Below are positions 33,089 to 41,367 of a stretch of DNA of 64,000 nt, one piece after another. The position numbers and the translations under genes are program-made. The stretch lies in NCBI GenBank assembly GCA_910579465.1, contig CAJTUB010000001.1, positions 62,001 to 126,000 on the forward strand, given 5' to 3'. A model generated the notes under the pieces. The model saw only the letters and a program-made list of their open reading frames with translations. It was not told the origin of the DNA and did not search any database. Source of the stretch: an uncultured Lachnospiraceae bacterium. GTDB taxonomy: Bacteria > Bacillota > Clostridia > Lachnospirales > Lachnospiraceae. Positions within the stretch are counted from its first letter, which is position 1. Every line of letters starts with the position of its first letter.

Positions 33089-33508
33089 ATGAACGTCGGA
33101 TTGGGCAATGATTTGATGTTTTCCCGGTTGCAGAACAGCGCAGGGGAGAGTAAGGCAGGGAGCCTGCAGAATAAGCTGACCGGGGTAGGGAACGGGGAGG
33201 CGACGGACGAAGAGATTATGTCGGTCTGCAAGGAGTTTGAGGCTTACCTTGTGGAGAAGGTAATGAAGCAGATGAAGGATGCCATGACAGACAGCGGAGA
33301 GGACGAGAACGAGTATCTGTCCTACTTCGGGGATATGATGTACCAGGAGTACGCAAAGCAGATTGCGGAAAACGGAGAGCTTGGCCTGGCACAGCAGCTG
33401 TATGACTCCATGAAACGCAATACGGTTTCTCCGGTCAAGGAAGCCTTGGAGGGCTCTGCAGAGGTGAAGGCAGAGAAGGCTCCGGAGGTTCCGGGGACAG
33501 AGGAATAA
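33089..33508 (+). CDS. Rod-binding protein, FlgJ N-terminal domain
   Basis: A 139-residue protein with the FlgJ rod-capping domain at about 38-110 (VCKEFEAYLVEKVMKQMKDAM, then YFGDMMYQEYAKQIAENGELGLAQQLYDSM). The muramidase domain found in proteobacterial FlgJ is missing, the normal situation in Firmicutes. The C-terminal tail is acidic and low complexity. A terminator at 33523 ends the operon. Confidence 0.88.
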   Translation: MNVGLGNDLMFSRLQNSAGESKAGSLQNKLTGVGNGEATDEEIMSVCKEFEAYLVEKVMKQMKDAMTDSGEDENEYLSYFGDMMYQEYAKQIAENGELGLAQQLYDSMKRNTVSPVKEALEGSAEVKAEKAPEVPGTEE

Positions 33509-33522
33509 CAGGAAGTTTTCCG

Positions 33523-33554
33523 GGCGCTGCGGGCTTTGACCCGTAGCGCCTTTT
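33523..33554 (+). terminator. Terminator of the mbl-flagellar operon
   Basis: GGCGCTGCGGG (33523-33533) pairs with CCCGTAGCGCC (33540-33550) with one G-U pair and a 6-base loop, followed by TTTTC. Confidence 0.9.
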
Positions 33555-33578
33555 CAAATAAAAAGGACAGCGGAAACG

Positions 33579-35801
33579 ATGGAAAAAGAGACTTTAAAAG
33601 GGTATGTGACGCGGATTAAGTTCCGGAACCAGAAGAACGGGTACACAATATTGACACTGGAAAACGACGAGGATGATACGGTATGCGTCGGTAATTTTTC
33701 CGCAGTCAGCGAGGGGGACTATCTGTTGGTGACCGGTTCCTATACGGTGCACGCGGTATATGGGGAACAGTTTCTTGCGGAGCATTACGAGGTGCAGGAG
33801 CCGGAAAATGCGGTAGCAATGGAACGCTATCTTGCTTCAGGAGCAATCAAGGGAGTCGGGGCGAAGCTGGCGGCAAGGATTGTACGCCGGTTCAAGGAGG
33901 ATACCTTCCGGATTATGGAGGAGGAGCCGGAGCGTCTTTCGGAGGTTTCGGGAATCAGTGAGAAGTCGGCGCGGGCGATTTACGAGCAGTTTACGGAAAA
34001 AAGGGAAATGCGGAATGCTATGCTGTTTTTGCAGCAGTACGGGATTTCCAACGCGCTCGCGGTAAAGATATATGAGAGATATAAGGGGCAGATGGAGGCG
34101 GTCATTCTGGAAAATCCGTACCGTCTGGCAGAGGATATTGACGGGGTTGGCTTCCGTATTGCGGACGAGATTGCGGTGCATGTCGGACTGCGCCGGGACT
34201 CGGAATACCGTATCCGGGCAGGCGTTTTTTATGCACTCCTGACGGCGGGAAATGCGGGACATGTATATCTGCCGGAGGAGGAGCTGCTACAGAGTGCCTG
34301 TGATATGCTGGAGCTGGGAAGAGAGGCGGTAAAACGGCAGATTGAGTTTTTGCAGATAGAGAAAAGGATTATCGTAAGGGAGGCAGAGGGCGACCGTCTG
34401 ATTTACGGGGCAGCTGCATATTATACCGAGCTGAATACGGCGCGGATGCTGTTAGATTTGAACGTCACCTATGACCTGCCGGACTCCGTGCTTGAGACGA
34501 AGCTGAAGGTTCTGGAGCGGGACGAGGAGATTGAGTTAGACACGCTGCAGCGGAAGGCAGTGTTTGAAACGGCACGCAGCGGGGTATTTGTTTTAACGGG
34601 CGGGCCAGGCACCGGGAAGACGACGACAATCCGCACGATGCTGCGCTTTTTTGAAAATGAAGGACTGGATATCCTGCTGGCGGCGCCGACCGGACGTGCC
34701 GCAAAGCGTATGACGGAGACGACGGGCAGGGAGGCAAGGACGATTCACCGTCTGCTCGAGTTAAAGGTATCGGAGACTGCAGGGAACCGGATGAATTTTG
34801 AGCGGAACGAGGAGAATCCGCTCGAGTGCGATATGATTATCATTGACGAGATGTCGATGGTAGACATTTATCTGATGCAGGCGCTGTTAAAGGCGGTTAC
34901 CATCGGGACCAGGGTAGTGCTGGTCGGGGACGTCAACCAGCTTCCTTCGGTCGGACCGGGAAATGTCCTGCGGGATATCATTTCCTCGGGCTGCTTCCAG
35001 GTCGTGACGCTCGATAAGATTTTCCGTCAGGCGCAGGAAAGCGATATTGTAACCAACGCCCATAAAATCCATGCCGGGGATGAAATCCGGCTGGATAATA
35101 AAAGTAAGGACTTTTTCTTTTTGCAGAGAGAGGATATCGGTGTGATACAAAAGTCAATTCTTTATCTGGTTAAGGAAAAGCTGCCGCGTTATATTAAGGC
35201 AAGACCGCAGGAAATCCAGGTACTGACGCCGATGCGGAAGGGAGAGCTTGGCGTGGAGCGCCTGAACGTACTGCTGCAGGAGCATCTGAACCCGGCGGAG
35301 CCGTCGAAAAAGGAGAAGGAAAGCAGCAGGGGGGTCTTCCGCGAGGGAGATAAGGTGATGCAGATAAAGAATAACTACCAGACGGAGTGGGAGGTGCGGA
35401 GCCGTTACGGGATTCCGACGGAAAGCGGCACCGGAGTGTTTAACGGGGACTGCGGGACAATCCGGGAAATCAATTTCTTTTCGGAACGGCTCAGCGTGGA
35501 GTTTGAAGAGGGGAGGATTGCAGAGTATCCGTTTTCACAGCTTGACGAGCTGGAACTGGCGTATGCGGCGACCATCCATAAGGCGCAGGGAAGCGAATAT
35601 CCGGCAGTCGTGCTGCCGTTACTTTCCGGGCCGCGTCTGCTGATGAACCGGAATCTTTTGTATACGGCAGTCACAAGAGCAAAGCAGTGCGTTATGATTG
35701 TAGGGAGCGCGGCTACGGTGGATGCGATGATTGGGAATACGGATGAGATGAAGCGGTATTCGGGGTTGTCAGGACATTTGAGTGAAATGGGAAAAAGATA
35801 G
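33579..35801 (+). CDS. recD2: RecD2 family ATP-dependent DNA helicase
   Basis: A 740-residue SF1B helicase that unwinds DNA 5' to 3' and works in mismatch repair and recombination where no RecBC exists. The N-terminal region (about 1-90 OB-like, then helix-hairpin-helix at about 85-215) is typical of RecD2. Walker A is GGPGTGKTT (341-349), Walker B IIIDEMSMVD, and motif VI lies in YTAVTRAKQCVMIVG. The length matches the family. ATG at 33579 is preceded by a weak AAAGGA 9 bases upstream. Stands alone with a terminator upstream. Confidence 0.95.
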   Translation: MEKETLKGYVTRIKFRNQKNGYTILTLENDEDDTVCVGNFSAVSEGDYLLVTGSYTVHAVYGEQFLAEHYEVQEPENAVAMERYLASGAIKGVGAKLAARIVRRFKEDTFRIMEEEPERLSEVSGISEKSARAIYEQFTEKREMRNAMLFLQQYGISNALAVKIYERYKGQMEAVILENPYRLAEDIDGVGFRIADEIAVHVGLRRDSEYRIRAGVFYALLTAGNAGHVYLPEEELLQSACDMLELGREAVKRQIEFLQIEKRIIVREAEGDRLIYGAAAYYTELNTARMLLDLNVTYDLPDSVLETKLKVLERDEEIELDTLQRKAVFETARSGVFVLTGGPGTGKTTTIRTMLRFFENEGLDILLAAPTGRAAKRMTETTGREARTIHRLLELKVSETAGNRMNFERNEENPLECDMIIIDEMSMVDIYLMQALLKAVTIGTRVVLVGDVNQLPSVGPGNVLRDIISSGCFQVVTLDKIFRQAQESDIVTNAHKIHAGDEIRLDNKSKDFFFLQREDIGVIQKSILYLVKEKLPRYIKARPQEIQVLTPMRKGELGVERLNVLLQEHLNPAEPSKKEKESSRGVFREGDKVMQIKNNYQTEWEVRSRYGIPTESGTGVFNGDCGTIREINFFSERLSVEFEEGRIAEYPFSQLDELELAYAATIHKAQGSEYPAVVLPLLSGPRLLMNRNLLYTAVTRAKQCVMIVGSAATVDAMIGNTDEMKRYSGLSGHLSEMGKR

Positions 35802-35821
35802 ACTCTTTTTTCCGGAAAGTC

Positions 35822-35850
35822 TTGTATTTGACAAAAAAATATTGTAAGAT
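35822..35850 (+). promoter_or_regulatory. Promoter of comF-yvyF
   Basis: TTGTAT (35822-35827) and TAAGAT (35845-35850) with 17-base spacing, directly before the comF ribosome binding site at 35870-35875. Confidence 0.6.
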
Positions 35851-35884
35851 AGAAGAAGAATAGGAAAAGAGGAGGGACAGAGGT

Positions 35885-36622
35885 CTGGGAAAAGAAACCG
35901 CAAAAAGAGAGAATCCTTTTCTGGCCTGTCTGTTTCCGCCGCGTTGTCCGGTTTGCGGAGAGCTTCGCATTCCGTGGGAGAGCAGTACCTGCCCTGCCTG
36001 TGCAGGAGTGCTCCGGTTCATTACGGAGCCTGTCTGTATGGGATGTGGGAGAGAAATCGCAGATGACACGAAGGAGTATTGTGCAAGGTGTGACACAAGA
36101 CGGCCGTCCGTGGCACGGAATTTTGCCGTCTGGCAGTACGACAGGGCAATGAAGAAATCCATCGCTGCATTTAAGTATGACGGAAGAAGAGAGTATGCGG
36201 ACTTTTATGTACGGCATATGGCACAGTGCTTCGGGAAGCTGCTTTTACGGTACGGTGTGACGGCGTTTGTGCCGGTTCCGGTTTCTCCGGAACGGAGGCG
36301 TTACCGTGGCTTTAACCAGGCGGAGCTTTTATCCGGAGGACTTGCGGAGGAGACCGGGCTTGCCAGCATACGTCTTCTCAAACGTGTGAAAAATACGCTT
36401 CCCCAGAGCGGACTGGATCCCGGCGGACGTCAGAGGAATCTTTCGGGTTCGATTGCCTGGAACAGAAAAGAGGCGGATGCGTTAAAGGAGCTTCCGGCAG
36501 CGGTAGCGGTCGTAGACGATATTTACACAACGGGAAGTACGATGTCGGTCTGTGCGGAGGTATTGAAGGAGAACGGGATTCCGAACGTGTACGGAGTCTG
36601 TATCTGTATCGGAAGTGAGTAA
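35885..36622 (+). CDS. comF: ComF family phosphoribosyltransferase-like protein (apparent CTG start)
   Basis: ComF takes part in DNA uptake and transformation. The N-terminal zinc-ribbon cysteines are CPVCGE, CPACAG, CMGCG and CARC; the C-terminal PRTase core has the VVDDIYTTGSTM loop (PRPP-like site). An ATG/GTG search would start at 36008 (GTG), losing the first two zinc cysteine pairs. The frame is open back to the TAG at 35861-35863, and the AGGAGG at 35870-35875 is 9 bases before a CTG at 35885, giving a normal 245-residue protein. The CTG start is inferred. It is followed by the yvyF-like gene as in Bacillus comFC-yvyF. Confidence 0.8.
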   Translation: MGKETAKRENPFLACLFPPRCPVCGELRIPWESSTCPACAGVLRFITEPVCMGCGREIADDTKEYCARCDTRRPSVARNFAVWQYDRAMKKSIAAFKYDGRREYADFYVRHMAQCFGKLLLRYGVTAFVPVPVSPERRRYRGFNQAELLSGGLAEETGLASIRLLKRVKNTLPQSGLDPGGRQRNLSGSIAWNRKEADALKELPAAVAVVDDIYTTGSTMSVCAEVLKENGIPNVYGVCICIGSE

Positions 36623-36657
36623 AGGGAGAATGTTTCCGGAAAGAGGAGGTAAGGAAA

Positions 36658-37065
36658 ATGGATGTAAGAAATTGTAAGTCATGCAGCCGTTTGTTTAACT
36701 ATATTGGCGGACAGCCGCTTTGCCCTGATTGTTTGAAGGCGTTGGACATTAAGTTTGATGAGGTGCGTGACTATGTGTATGACCACCCGCGTGCAGGGAT
36801 GCAGCAGGTTGCTGAGGAGACAGAGGTAACGGTTGCCCAGATTAAGCGCTGGATTCGTGAAGAGCGTCTTGCATTCAGCGATGACTCGCAGGTAGGCTTA
36901 GAGTGCGAGGGCTGCGGCAAGATGATTCGTACCGGGCGTTTTTGTGATGTATGTAAGGCAAAGCATATCAACAGCTTTACGGAGCTGACAAAGCCGAAGA
37001 TAGAGCCGGTCAAGAAGCCGGAAAAGGGACAGGGGCCGCAGATGCGCTTTTTGGACAGGGATTAA
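36658..37065 (+). CDS. yvyF: Flagellar operon protein, TIGR03826/YvyF family
   Basis: A 135-residue small zinc-ribbon protein with CKSC and CPDC near the N-terminus and CEGC and CDVC near residues 81 and 94, and a helix-turn-helix-like centre (GMQQVAEETEVTVAQIKRWIREERL). It matches my memory of YvyF, encoded between comFC and flgM in Bacillus. Its role in flagellar regulation is not fully established. No flgM is seen downstream here. Ribosome binding site GAGGTAAGGAAA precedes the ATG. Confidence 0.85.
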   Translation: MDVRNCKSCSRLFNYIGGQPLCPDCLKALDIKFDEVRDYVYDHPRAGMQQVAEETEVTVAQIKRWIREERLAFSDDSQVGLECEGCGKMIRTGRFCDVCKAKHINSFTELTKPKIEPVKKPEKGQGPQMRFLDRD

Positions 37066-37102
37066 GCTGTCTGCAAAGGTCTCCGCTTCCGGAGAGCAGG
37101 AT

Positions 37103-37142
37103 AAAACAGGGACTGCGCCTGGTATGCCAGTCCCTGTTTTTG
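37103..37142 (+). terminator. Terminator of comF-yvyF
   Basis: AAAACAGGGACTG (37103-37115) pairs with CAGTCCCTGTTTT (37128-37140), a 13-bp perfect stem with U-rich 3' end. Confidence 0.92.
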
Positions 37143-37150
37143 TTATGCGT

Positions 37151-37199
37151 CCGGCGGCACACGTTCTGGCGGGTAAAAGTCCCGGATGTGTGCCGCCGG
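37151..37199. repeat. Perfect 12-bp inverted repeat between yvyF and cvfB
   Basis: CCGGCGGCACAC (37151-37162) and GTGTGCCGCCGG (37188-37199) are exactly complementary. It sits just beyond the cvfB stop (reverse strand) and may end that transcript, but lacks a U tail. Confidence 0.55.
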
Positions 37200-37208
37200 G
37201 CGTCCTGC

Positions 37209-38078
37209 CTATTTCAGACGGATTCCGTTTTCCTCCAGAGTAATGAGACCTTCCTTGTATAAATGCCCGATGGCACGCTTAAAGGAGTTTTTGCTCAGTG
37301 CAAACTTTGCCTTGATGGCCTCCGGATTGGACTTGTCGTGGTACGGAAGGAAGCCGTCTGCCTCTTTTAAGAGGGTCAGAACCCGTTCGGCGTCCGTATC
37401 AAGCTGAAGATAGGCTTTTTCACGGAGACTTAATTCCAGACGGCCGTCCGGCTGTACCTTTGTAACCCGGGCAGTCACTACCGTACCTGGGCGGAGCGGC
37501 GAGATGACCTCGCGGCGCGGAATCAGCGCGGAATAGAGCGAGTCTACTGCAACATAGGTTCCGAACTCGTCGATATTCTCATAGACGATGCCGGTTACAT
37601 GGTCGTCCTTGTGATACGGGGCATTGCCGGAGAGATACTCATAAACGTGCATCGTAGCGCAGAGACGTCCGCTTTTATCGATATAGAGCGCGACAAGAAT
37701 CTGCTCGCCGGGCTTTACCTTAACGGTCTGTTCCTTAAACGGGAGAAACAAATCCTTAGCTAACCCCCAGTCGAGAAAGGTCCCGTTCTGCGAGGTTTCC
37801 TTTACGGTCAGCACGGCGGTTTCGCCAAGCGTCAGGGGCGGGGTCTGGGTTGTTGCAATGATACGGTCCTCCGAGTCGCGGTAAACGAATACCCGCAGGG
37901 AGTCTCCGTGCCGGATGCCCTCCGGCACCTGGTTGCGCGGAAGCAGTACGCGCGTTTCCGGAACGGCTGCCGTATCGTCAGAAAGGGAAGGCGCGGCTCC
38001 GGCTGGGCTTTCCAGATAAATTCCGTTTTCTGTTGACTTACAGACGGTAAGCGTCTGCATTTGTCCAAGCATAATCAT
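37209..38078 (-). CDS. CvfB family RNA-binding protein (S1 and winged helix)
   Basis: A 289-residue protein with three OB/S1-type units and a C-terminal winged helix (FALSKNSFKRAIGHLYKEGLITLEENGIRL). The motifs ETAVLTVKETSQNGTFLDWG and GIVYENIDEFGTYVAVDSLYSALIP are typical of CvfB, a regulator of virulence and stress gene expression in Staphylococcus. An extra stretch (AGAAPSLSDDTAAVPE, about 26-42) lengthens the first unit. It is followed on the other side by the thioesterase gene upstream (30 bases away). Confidence 0.88.
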   Translation of the reverse strand: MIMLGQMQTLTVCKSTENGIYLESPAGAAPSLSDDTAAVPETRVLLPRNQVPEGIRHGDSLRVFVYRDSEDRIIATTQTPPLTLGETAVLTVKETSQNGTFLDWGLAKDLFLPFKEQTVKVKPGEQILVALYIDKSGRLCATMHVYEYLSGNAPYHKDDHVTGIVYENIDEFGTYVAVDSLYSALIPRREVISPLRPGTVVTARVTKVQPDGRLELSLREKAYLQLDTDAERVLTLLKEADGFLPYHDKSNPEAIKAKFALSKNSFKRAIGHLYKEGLITLEENGIRLK

Positions 38079-38107
38079 AGATGTAGATTCCTCTCTTTGT
38101 TATCAGG

Positions 38108-38809
38108 CTATTTTTTAAATTCCGTAACGGCAAACGGTGTACCGTCCTCTGCGGCCAGAACGACCGTACAGGAGTCCTCCTGTACAGTAAGGCGCGGATA
38201 AAGGATATCGCCGAGCCGGGCGGATTTTTTGTATTCGACACGGAGCCTCCGGTAGTCGGTGCAGGGAAGCAGTGCGGATGCCATGGCAACATACTGCGCA
38301 TTGTTGACATGCTGGTTTGAGTCAATATGGGAGACTGTAACCGTGATCGGGGCAGCCGGCGTCCATTCTGCCGGAAGTGCAATTCTCCGGGGTGCATAGT
38401 CCATCGGGAGGGCAGGCTCCAGCGGGTAATAGGCGGCATACTCCTCTGTGACGCGTGTCGGATGACCGGTTTCGGTATCCGTAAATACCCAGACGGAATT
38501 GGCAATGACGGCGGGCGTGCCCTCCGGGTCGGTCAGCGTAAAGTTCCGGTAGCCGAACATGGTTTTAAAGTCGTAGGCCCATGTATTGACATGGAGGGTG
38601 TCGCCGAACTGCGGGAGGCGCAGGATTTCAATCTGCCACGAATTCATCAGCCAGACGCGGCTCCGCTCTTTCAGAAACTGTATGCCGATACCAAGCGCCT
38701 CCGAATGGAAGATGCTGCAATCCTGAAAATAATTGATAATCGCAGGATAGGACAGCTGCAGGGAAGCGTCTGTTTCACTGTACCGGACTCTCGTAGAAAA
38801 AGAATACAT
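38108..38809 (-). CDS. Acyl-[acyl-carrier protein] thioesterase
   Basis: A 233-residue double hot-dog protein. The first half starts SFSTRVRYSETDASLQLSYP with a FQDCSIFHSEALG helix; the second contains HIDSNQHVNNAQYVAMA, the catalytic asparagine/histidine region known in FatA-type thioesterases. It probably releases fatty acids from ACP in lipid turnover. No cofactor or signal peptide is visible. It is upstream of cvfB in the same direction, so they may share a transcript. Confidence 0.88.
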   Translation of the reverse strand: MYSFSTRVRYSETDASLQLSYPAIINYFQDCSIFHSEALGIGIQFLKERSRVWLMNSWQIEILRLPQFGDTLHVNTWAYDFKTMFGYRNFTLTDPEGTPAVIANSVWVFTDTETGHPTRVTEEYAAYYPLEPALPMDYAPRRIALPAEWTPAAPITVTVSHIDSNQHVNNAQYVAMASALLPCTDYRRLRVEYKKSARLGDILYPRLTVQEDSCTVVLAAEDGTPFAVTEFKK

Positions 38810-38947
38810 AAGCCCTCCTTAAAAGCATGGAATTATTCCGAAAGAAAGATTCAAACATAAGTGTACCATAAATTAGAAAAAAAAGCTAGAAATATAGATG
38901 AAAAAAATGTATACTATAAGAAGAGACAGCACAGCGGAGGAAGAGAT

Positions 38948-39982
38948 ATGAAACGTAAGTATGCAGTTGACGCAAACAGGTTGTTTTTGCTCAGTATCAT
39001 AATGTCGCAGTTTTTAATGCCTTTGGTGATATTCCTTGGCGTGCAGGATTTGTTATTCCTGCAGTTTTTGATTGAATTTTTTATGGTACTGCCGTGTGCC
39101 TTTTATCTTTTTTTTCAGGGGCGTCCGTTAAGGGAAAGCATCGGAATCAATCCGCTTACATGGAAGCAGTGGCTTTTGCTGCTGCCATTGGCAGCCTGTA
39201 TGGACAAAATTGCAGAGTTTGTCAACGTGATTTCACAGCTGTTTTCGACCAACATTGTCGGCGGTCATATGGCGGAGCTGATTTTGCGGTATCCGCTGCC
39301 GGTGGTACTTTTTGTTGTCGCAGGTATGCCGATGCTTTGTGAGGAGCTGATTTACCGGGGTGTGCTTTATCAGGGATACCGCAGGACCAGCATATTCCTG
39401 GCGATTGTTTTATCGGCATTTTTGTTCGGCATCATGCATATGAACCTGAACCAGTTCAGCTATGCGGTTGTACTGGGCGTCATGTTCTGCCTGATTAATG
39501 AAGCGGCAGGCTCCATTCTGCCGTCCATGGTGATGCACTTTTACATCAACGGCCGTTCTGTTGTGCTTCTATATGCGGTAGTGAACTATCTGACGGGGTT
39601 GCACAATGAATATATTGCGGCGGAAGCGGTGGGAAATACAGGACTGATGGCAGAGTTGCTGGAGAAGGCAGGCGGCGTGCCAATCTATGAGAAGGAATGG
39701 CTTACGGCGTATCTGAATACAGAGCCGGAGGATGTGACAGGCGGGATTCTTGCCCTGGTGCCAGGGACAGTGTTTGCCATAATCGTGGTAATCCTGATTA
39801 TAAGGTATTTTTTAAGGAGTACGGGACGGATGGAGTATTTCAAGGCGATATTCCGAAGAAAGGAGACAGGATACGGGGCAGAAGAGGAGCGGAAGAGTCC
39901 GGTTCGTTCGATACTCAGTCCCACGCTGTTTGTAGGCTGTATCATTTGTATCCTGTTTATGGTATCCGATTTCCTGTTGTAA
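38948..39982 (+). CDS. CPBP family intramembrane glutamic endopeptidase (CAAX protease-like)
   Basis: A 344-residue membrane protein with about 8 hydrophobic segments. The Abi/CPBP motif 1 is EELIYRG with a second EE-containing site; motif 2 is FGIMHMNLNQF (histidine). Members cleave CAAX or peptide substrates or take part in peptide self-immunity; substrate unknown here. The ATG at 38948 follows GGAGGAAGAG; the in-frame ATG at 38861 lies in the thioesterase promoter region. Ends in a bidirectional hairpin shared with yjfB. Confidence 0.85.
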   Translation: MKRKYAVDANRLFLLSIIMSQFLMPLVIFLGVQDLLFLQFLIEFFMVLPCAFYLFFQGRPLRESIGINPLTWKQWLLLLPLAACMDKIAEFVNVISQLFSTNIVGGHMAELILRYPLPVVLFVVAGMPMLCEELIYRGVLYQGYRRTSIFLAIVLSAFLFGIMHMNLNQFSYAVVLGVMFCLINEAAGSILPSMVMHFYINGRSVVLLYAVVNYLTGLHNEYIAAEAVGNTGLMAELLEKAGGVPIYEKEWLTAYLNTEPEDVTGGILALVPGTVFAIIVVILIIRYFLRSTGRMEYFKAIFRRKETGYGAEEERKSPVRSILSPTLFVGCIICILFMVSDFLL

Positions 39983-40002
39983 AGGAAAAAGGGCAAAAAG
40001 AG

Positions 40003-40031
40003 AGCCGCATCTTCTGCGGCTGCTTCTTTTA
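40003..40031. terminator. Bidirectional terminator of CPBP protease and YjfB genes
   Basis: AGCCGCA (40003-40009) pairs with TGCGGCT (40015-40021) over a 5-base loop. U-rich stretches follow on both strands: TTCTTTT on the plus strand and CTCTTTTTG on the reverse strand. Confidence 0.75.
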
Positions 40032-40205
40032 GACACGGAGGTCGATGTTCTGACCAAGGTGAGGAGTGACGGACTGTTCCATCATCTTTATCATTCCTTC
40101 GCCGGAATCTTCAATGGTTTCGAGTGCCTTCTTAAATACAGCAACACTCACCATATCAGCAGTGTTCAGGGCAGAGGTCTGCATAGAAAGTGCGGCAATA
40201 TCCAT
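40029..40205 (-). CDS. YjfB family putative motility protein (58 residues)
   Basis: A short reverse-strand gene that reads MDIAALSMQTSALNTADMVS and ends MMEQSVTPHLGQNIDLRV. The beginning (MDIAALSM) and the end (PHLGQNID) are the recognisable features of the YjfB motility family, whose members sit near flagellar genes and have no known activity. AGGAGG precedes the ATG at 40205 with normal spacing. No signal peptide or membrane segment. Its presence is consistent with flagellar genes elsewhere in the window. Confidence 0.85.
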   Translation of the reverse strand: MDIAALSMQTSALNTADMVSVAVFKKALETIEDSGEGMIKMMEQSVTPHLGQNIDLRV

Positions 40206-40334
40206 AAGATTCCTCCTTTCTTACCGGCCGGATAACCGGAACGGCAAATCATCATATCTTTTGCCCTCAGTATAGCACATCTTTTTGGAAAAAGCAAGAA
40301 AAAGCGTTTGGGAAAAACGCAGAAAGAGGTTTTT

Positions 40335-41243
40335 ATGTTAGATACGATTATCATCGGCGCCGGCCCTGCCGGTATGGCAGCAGGAATTTATGCGGCAAGA
40401 GCAGAGCTCTCCCATTTTGTAGTGGAAAGCGGGCTTATGAGCGGCGGGCAGATTGTGAATACGTCGGAGGTGGATAACTATCCCGGCCTTATGGGAATCG
40501 GCGGCTTTGACCTTGCCATGAAGTTCCGGGAGCACTGTGACCGCTGCGGCGTACAGTTCCGGAGTGCAGCAGTCACGGAGGTAAAAAAGGAGGAGGACGG
40601 CTTTTCGGTTTCTTTGGAGGGAGGAGAAACGCTTTTCGCAAAAACTGTATTGTTTGCTACCGGTGCGCGCCACCGGAAGCTTGAAATCCCGGGCGAAGCG
40701 GAGCTTACCGGAAGCGGGGTTTCCTACTGCGCCACCTGTGACGGGGCATTTTTTAAAGGAAAGGAAGTCGCAGTCATCGGCGGCGGCGATGTGGCAGTAG
40801 AGGACGCGCTGTTTCTGGCGCGCGGCTGTAAAAAGGTTTATCTGGTACACCGCAGGGAGGAGTTCCGGGCGGCAAAAACGCTGGTAAGCCGCCTGCGTGC
40901 CTGTGAAAATGTCGAGCTTGTATTAAATGCCGTTCCGGTACGGATTGACGGGAACGGACAGGTAGAGGCGCTTTTCGTAAAGGGAGCTGACGGCGAGCGG
41001 AAGCTTTTGGTAGCAGGGGTTTTTATTGCTGTGGGAATGATACCAGATACCGGACTTTTAAAGAACCTTGTTTCGTTAGATGCGGCAGGCTATGTCGTTG
41101 CGGGAGAGGATTGCAGGGCATCACTGCCGGGAGTCTTTGCGGCGGGGGATATGAGGACAAAGCCGCTCCGGCAGGTGATTACGGCAGCGGCGGACGGAGC
41201 TACTGCCATCAGGGAAATCGAAGTGTTTCTGAACCAGCTCTGA
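40335..41243 (+). CDS. trxB: Thioredoxin reductase (NADPH)
   Basis: A 302-residue flavoprotein passing electrons from NADPH to thioredoxin. The FAD fingerprint is IIIGAGPAGMAAGIYAARAE, the redox pair is CATC (cysteines 132 and 135) and the NADPH fingerprint is GGGDVAVEDALFLA. The FAD-binding C-terminal segment GVFAAGDM-RTKPLRQV is intact. The ATG at 40335 has AGAGG upstream; the in-frame ATG at 40308 lacks one. Alone in its unit; its terminator overlaps the next promoter. Confidence 0.95.
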   Translation: MLDTIIIGAGPAGMAAGIYAARAELSHFVVESGLMSGGQIVNTSEVDNYPGLMGIGGFDLAMKFREHCDRCGVQFRSAAVTEVKKEEDGFSVSLEGGETLFAKTVLFATGARHRKLEIPGEAELTGSGVSYCATCDGAFFKGKEVAVIGGGDVAVEDALFLARGCKKVYLVHRREEFRAAKTLVSRLRACENVELVLNAVPVRIDGNGQVEALFVKGADGERKLLVAGVFIAVGMIPDTGLLKNLVSLDAAGYVVAGEDCRASLPGVFAAGDMRTKPLRQVITAAADGATAIREIEVFLNQL

Positions 41244-41275
41244 AGCGGCAGGACTTTATCAGGCATAAATTGGAA

Positions 41276-41312
41276 GCCTCCGGTGTGTTGACAAAACCAC
41301 CGGGGGCTTGTT
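41276..41312 (+). terminator. Terminator of trxB, overlapping the next promoter
   Basis: GCCTCCGGTG (41276-41285) pairs with CACCGGGGGC (41298-41307) with one T-G pair and CTTGTT after it. The loop contains the -35 box of the following gene. Confidence 0.7.
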
Positions 41313-41336
41313 ATAATTATGTTACAAGTTTGTAAC
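41288..41336 (+). promoter_or_regulatory. Promoter and palindromic operator of the NlpC/P60 gene
   Basis: TTGACA (41288-41293) and TATAAT (41312-41317) are 18 bases apart. The palindrome GTTACAA-GT-TTGTAAC follows at 41321-41336, at the expected transcription start, where a repressor would block the promoter. A further TTGTAAT copy follows at 41341. Confidence 0.7.
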
Positions 41337-41367
41337 AATTTTGTAATAATTAAGAAGGAGGAATTGT

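Noticed and set aside
35405..36217. Reverse-strand 270-residue frame across recD2 and comF
   Set aside because: Spans two confident plus-strand genes on the other strand and has no recognisable domain.
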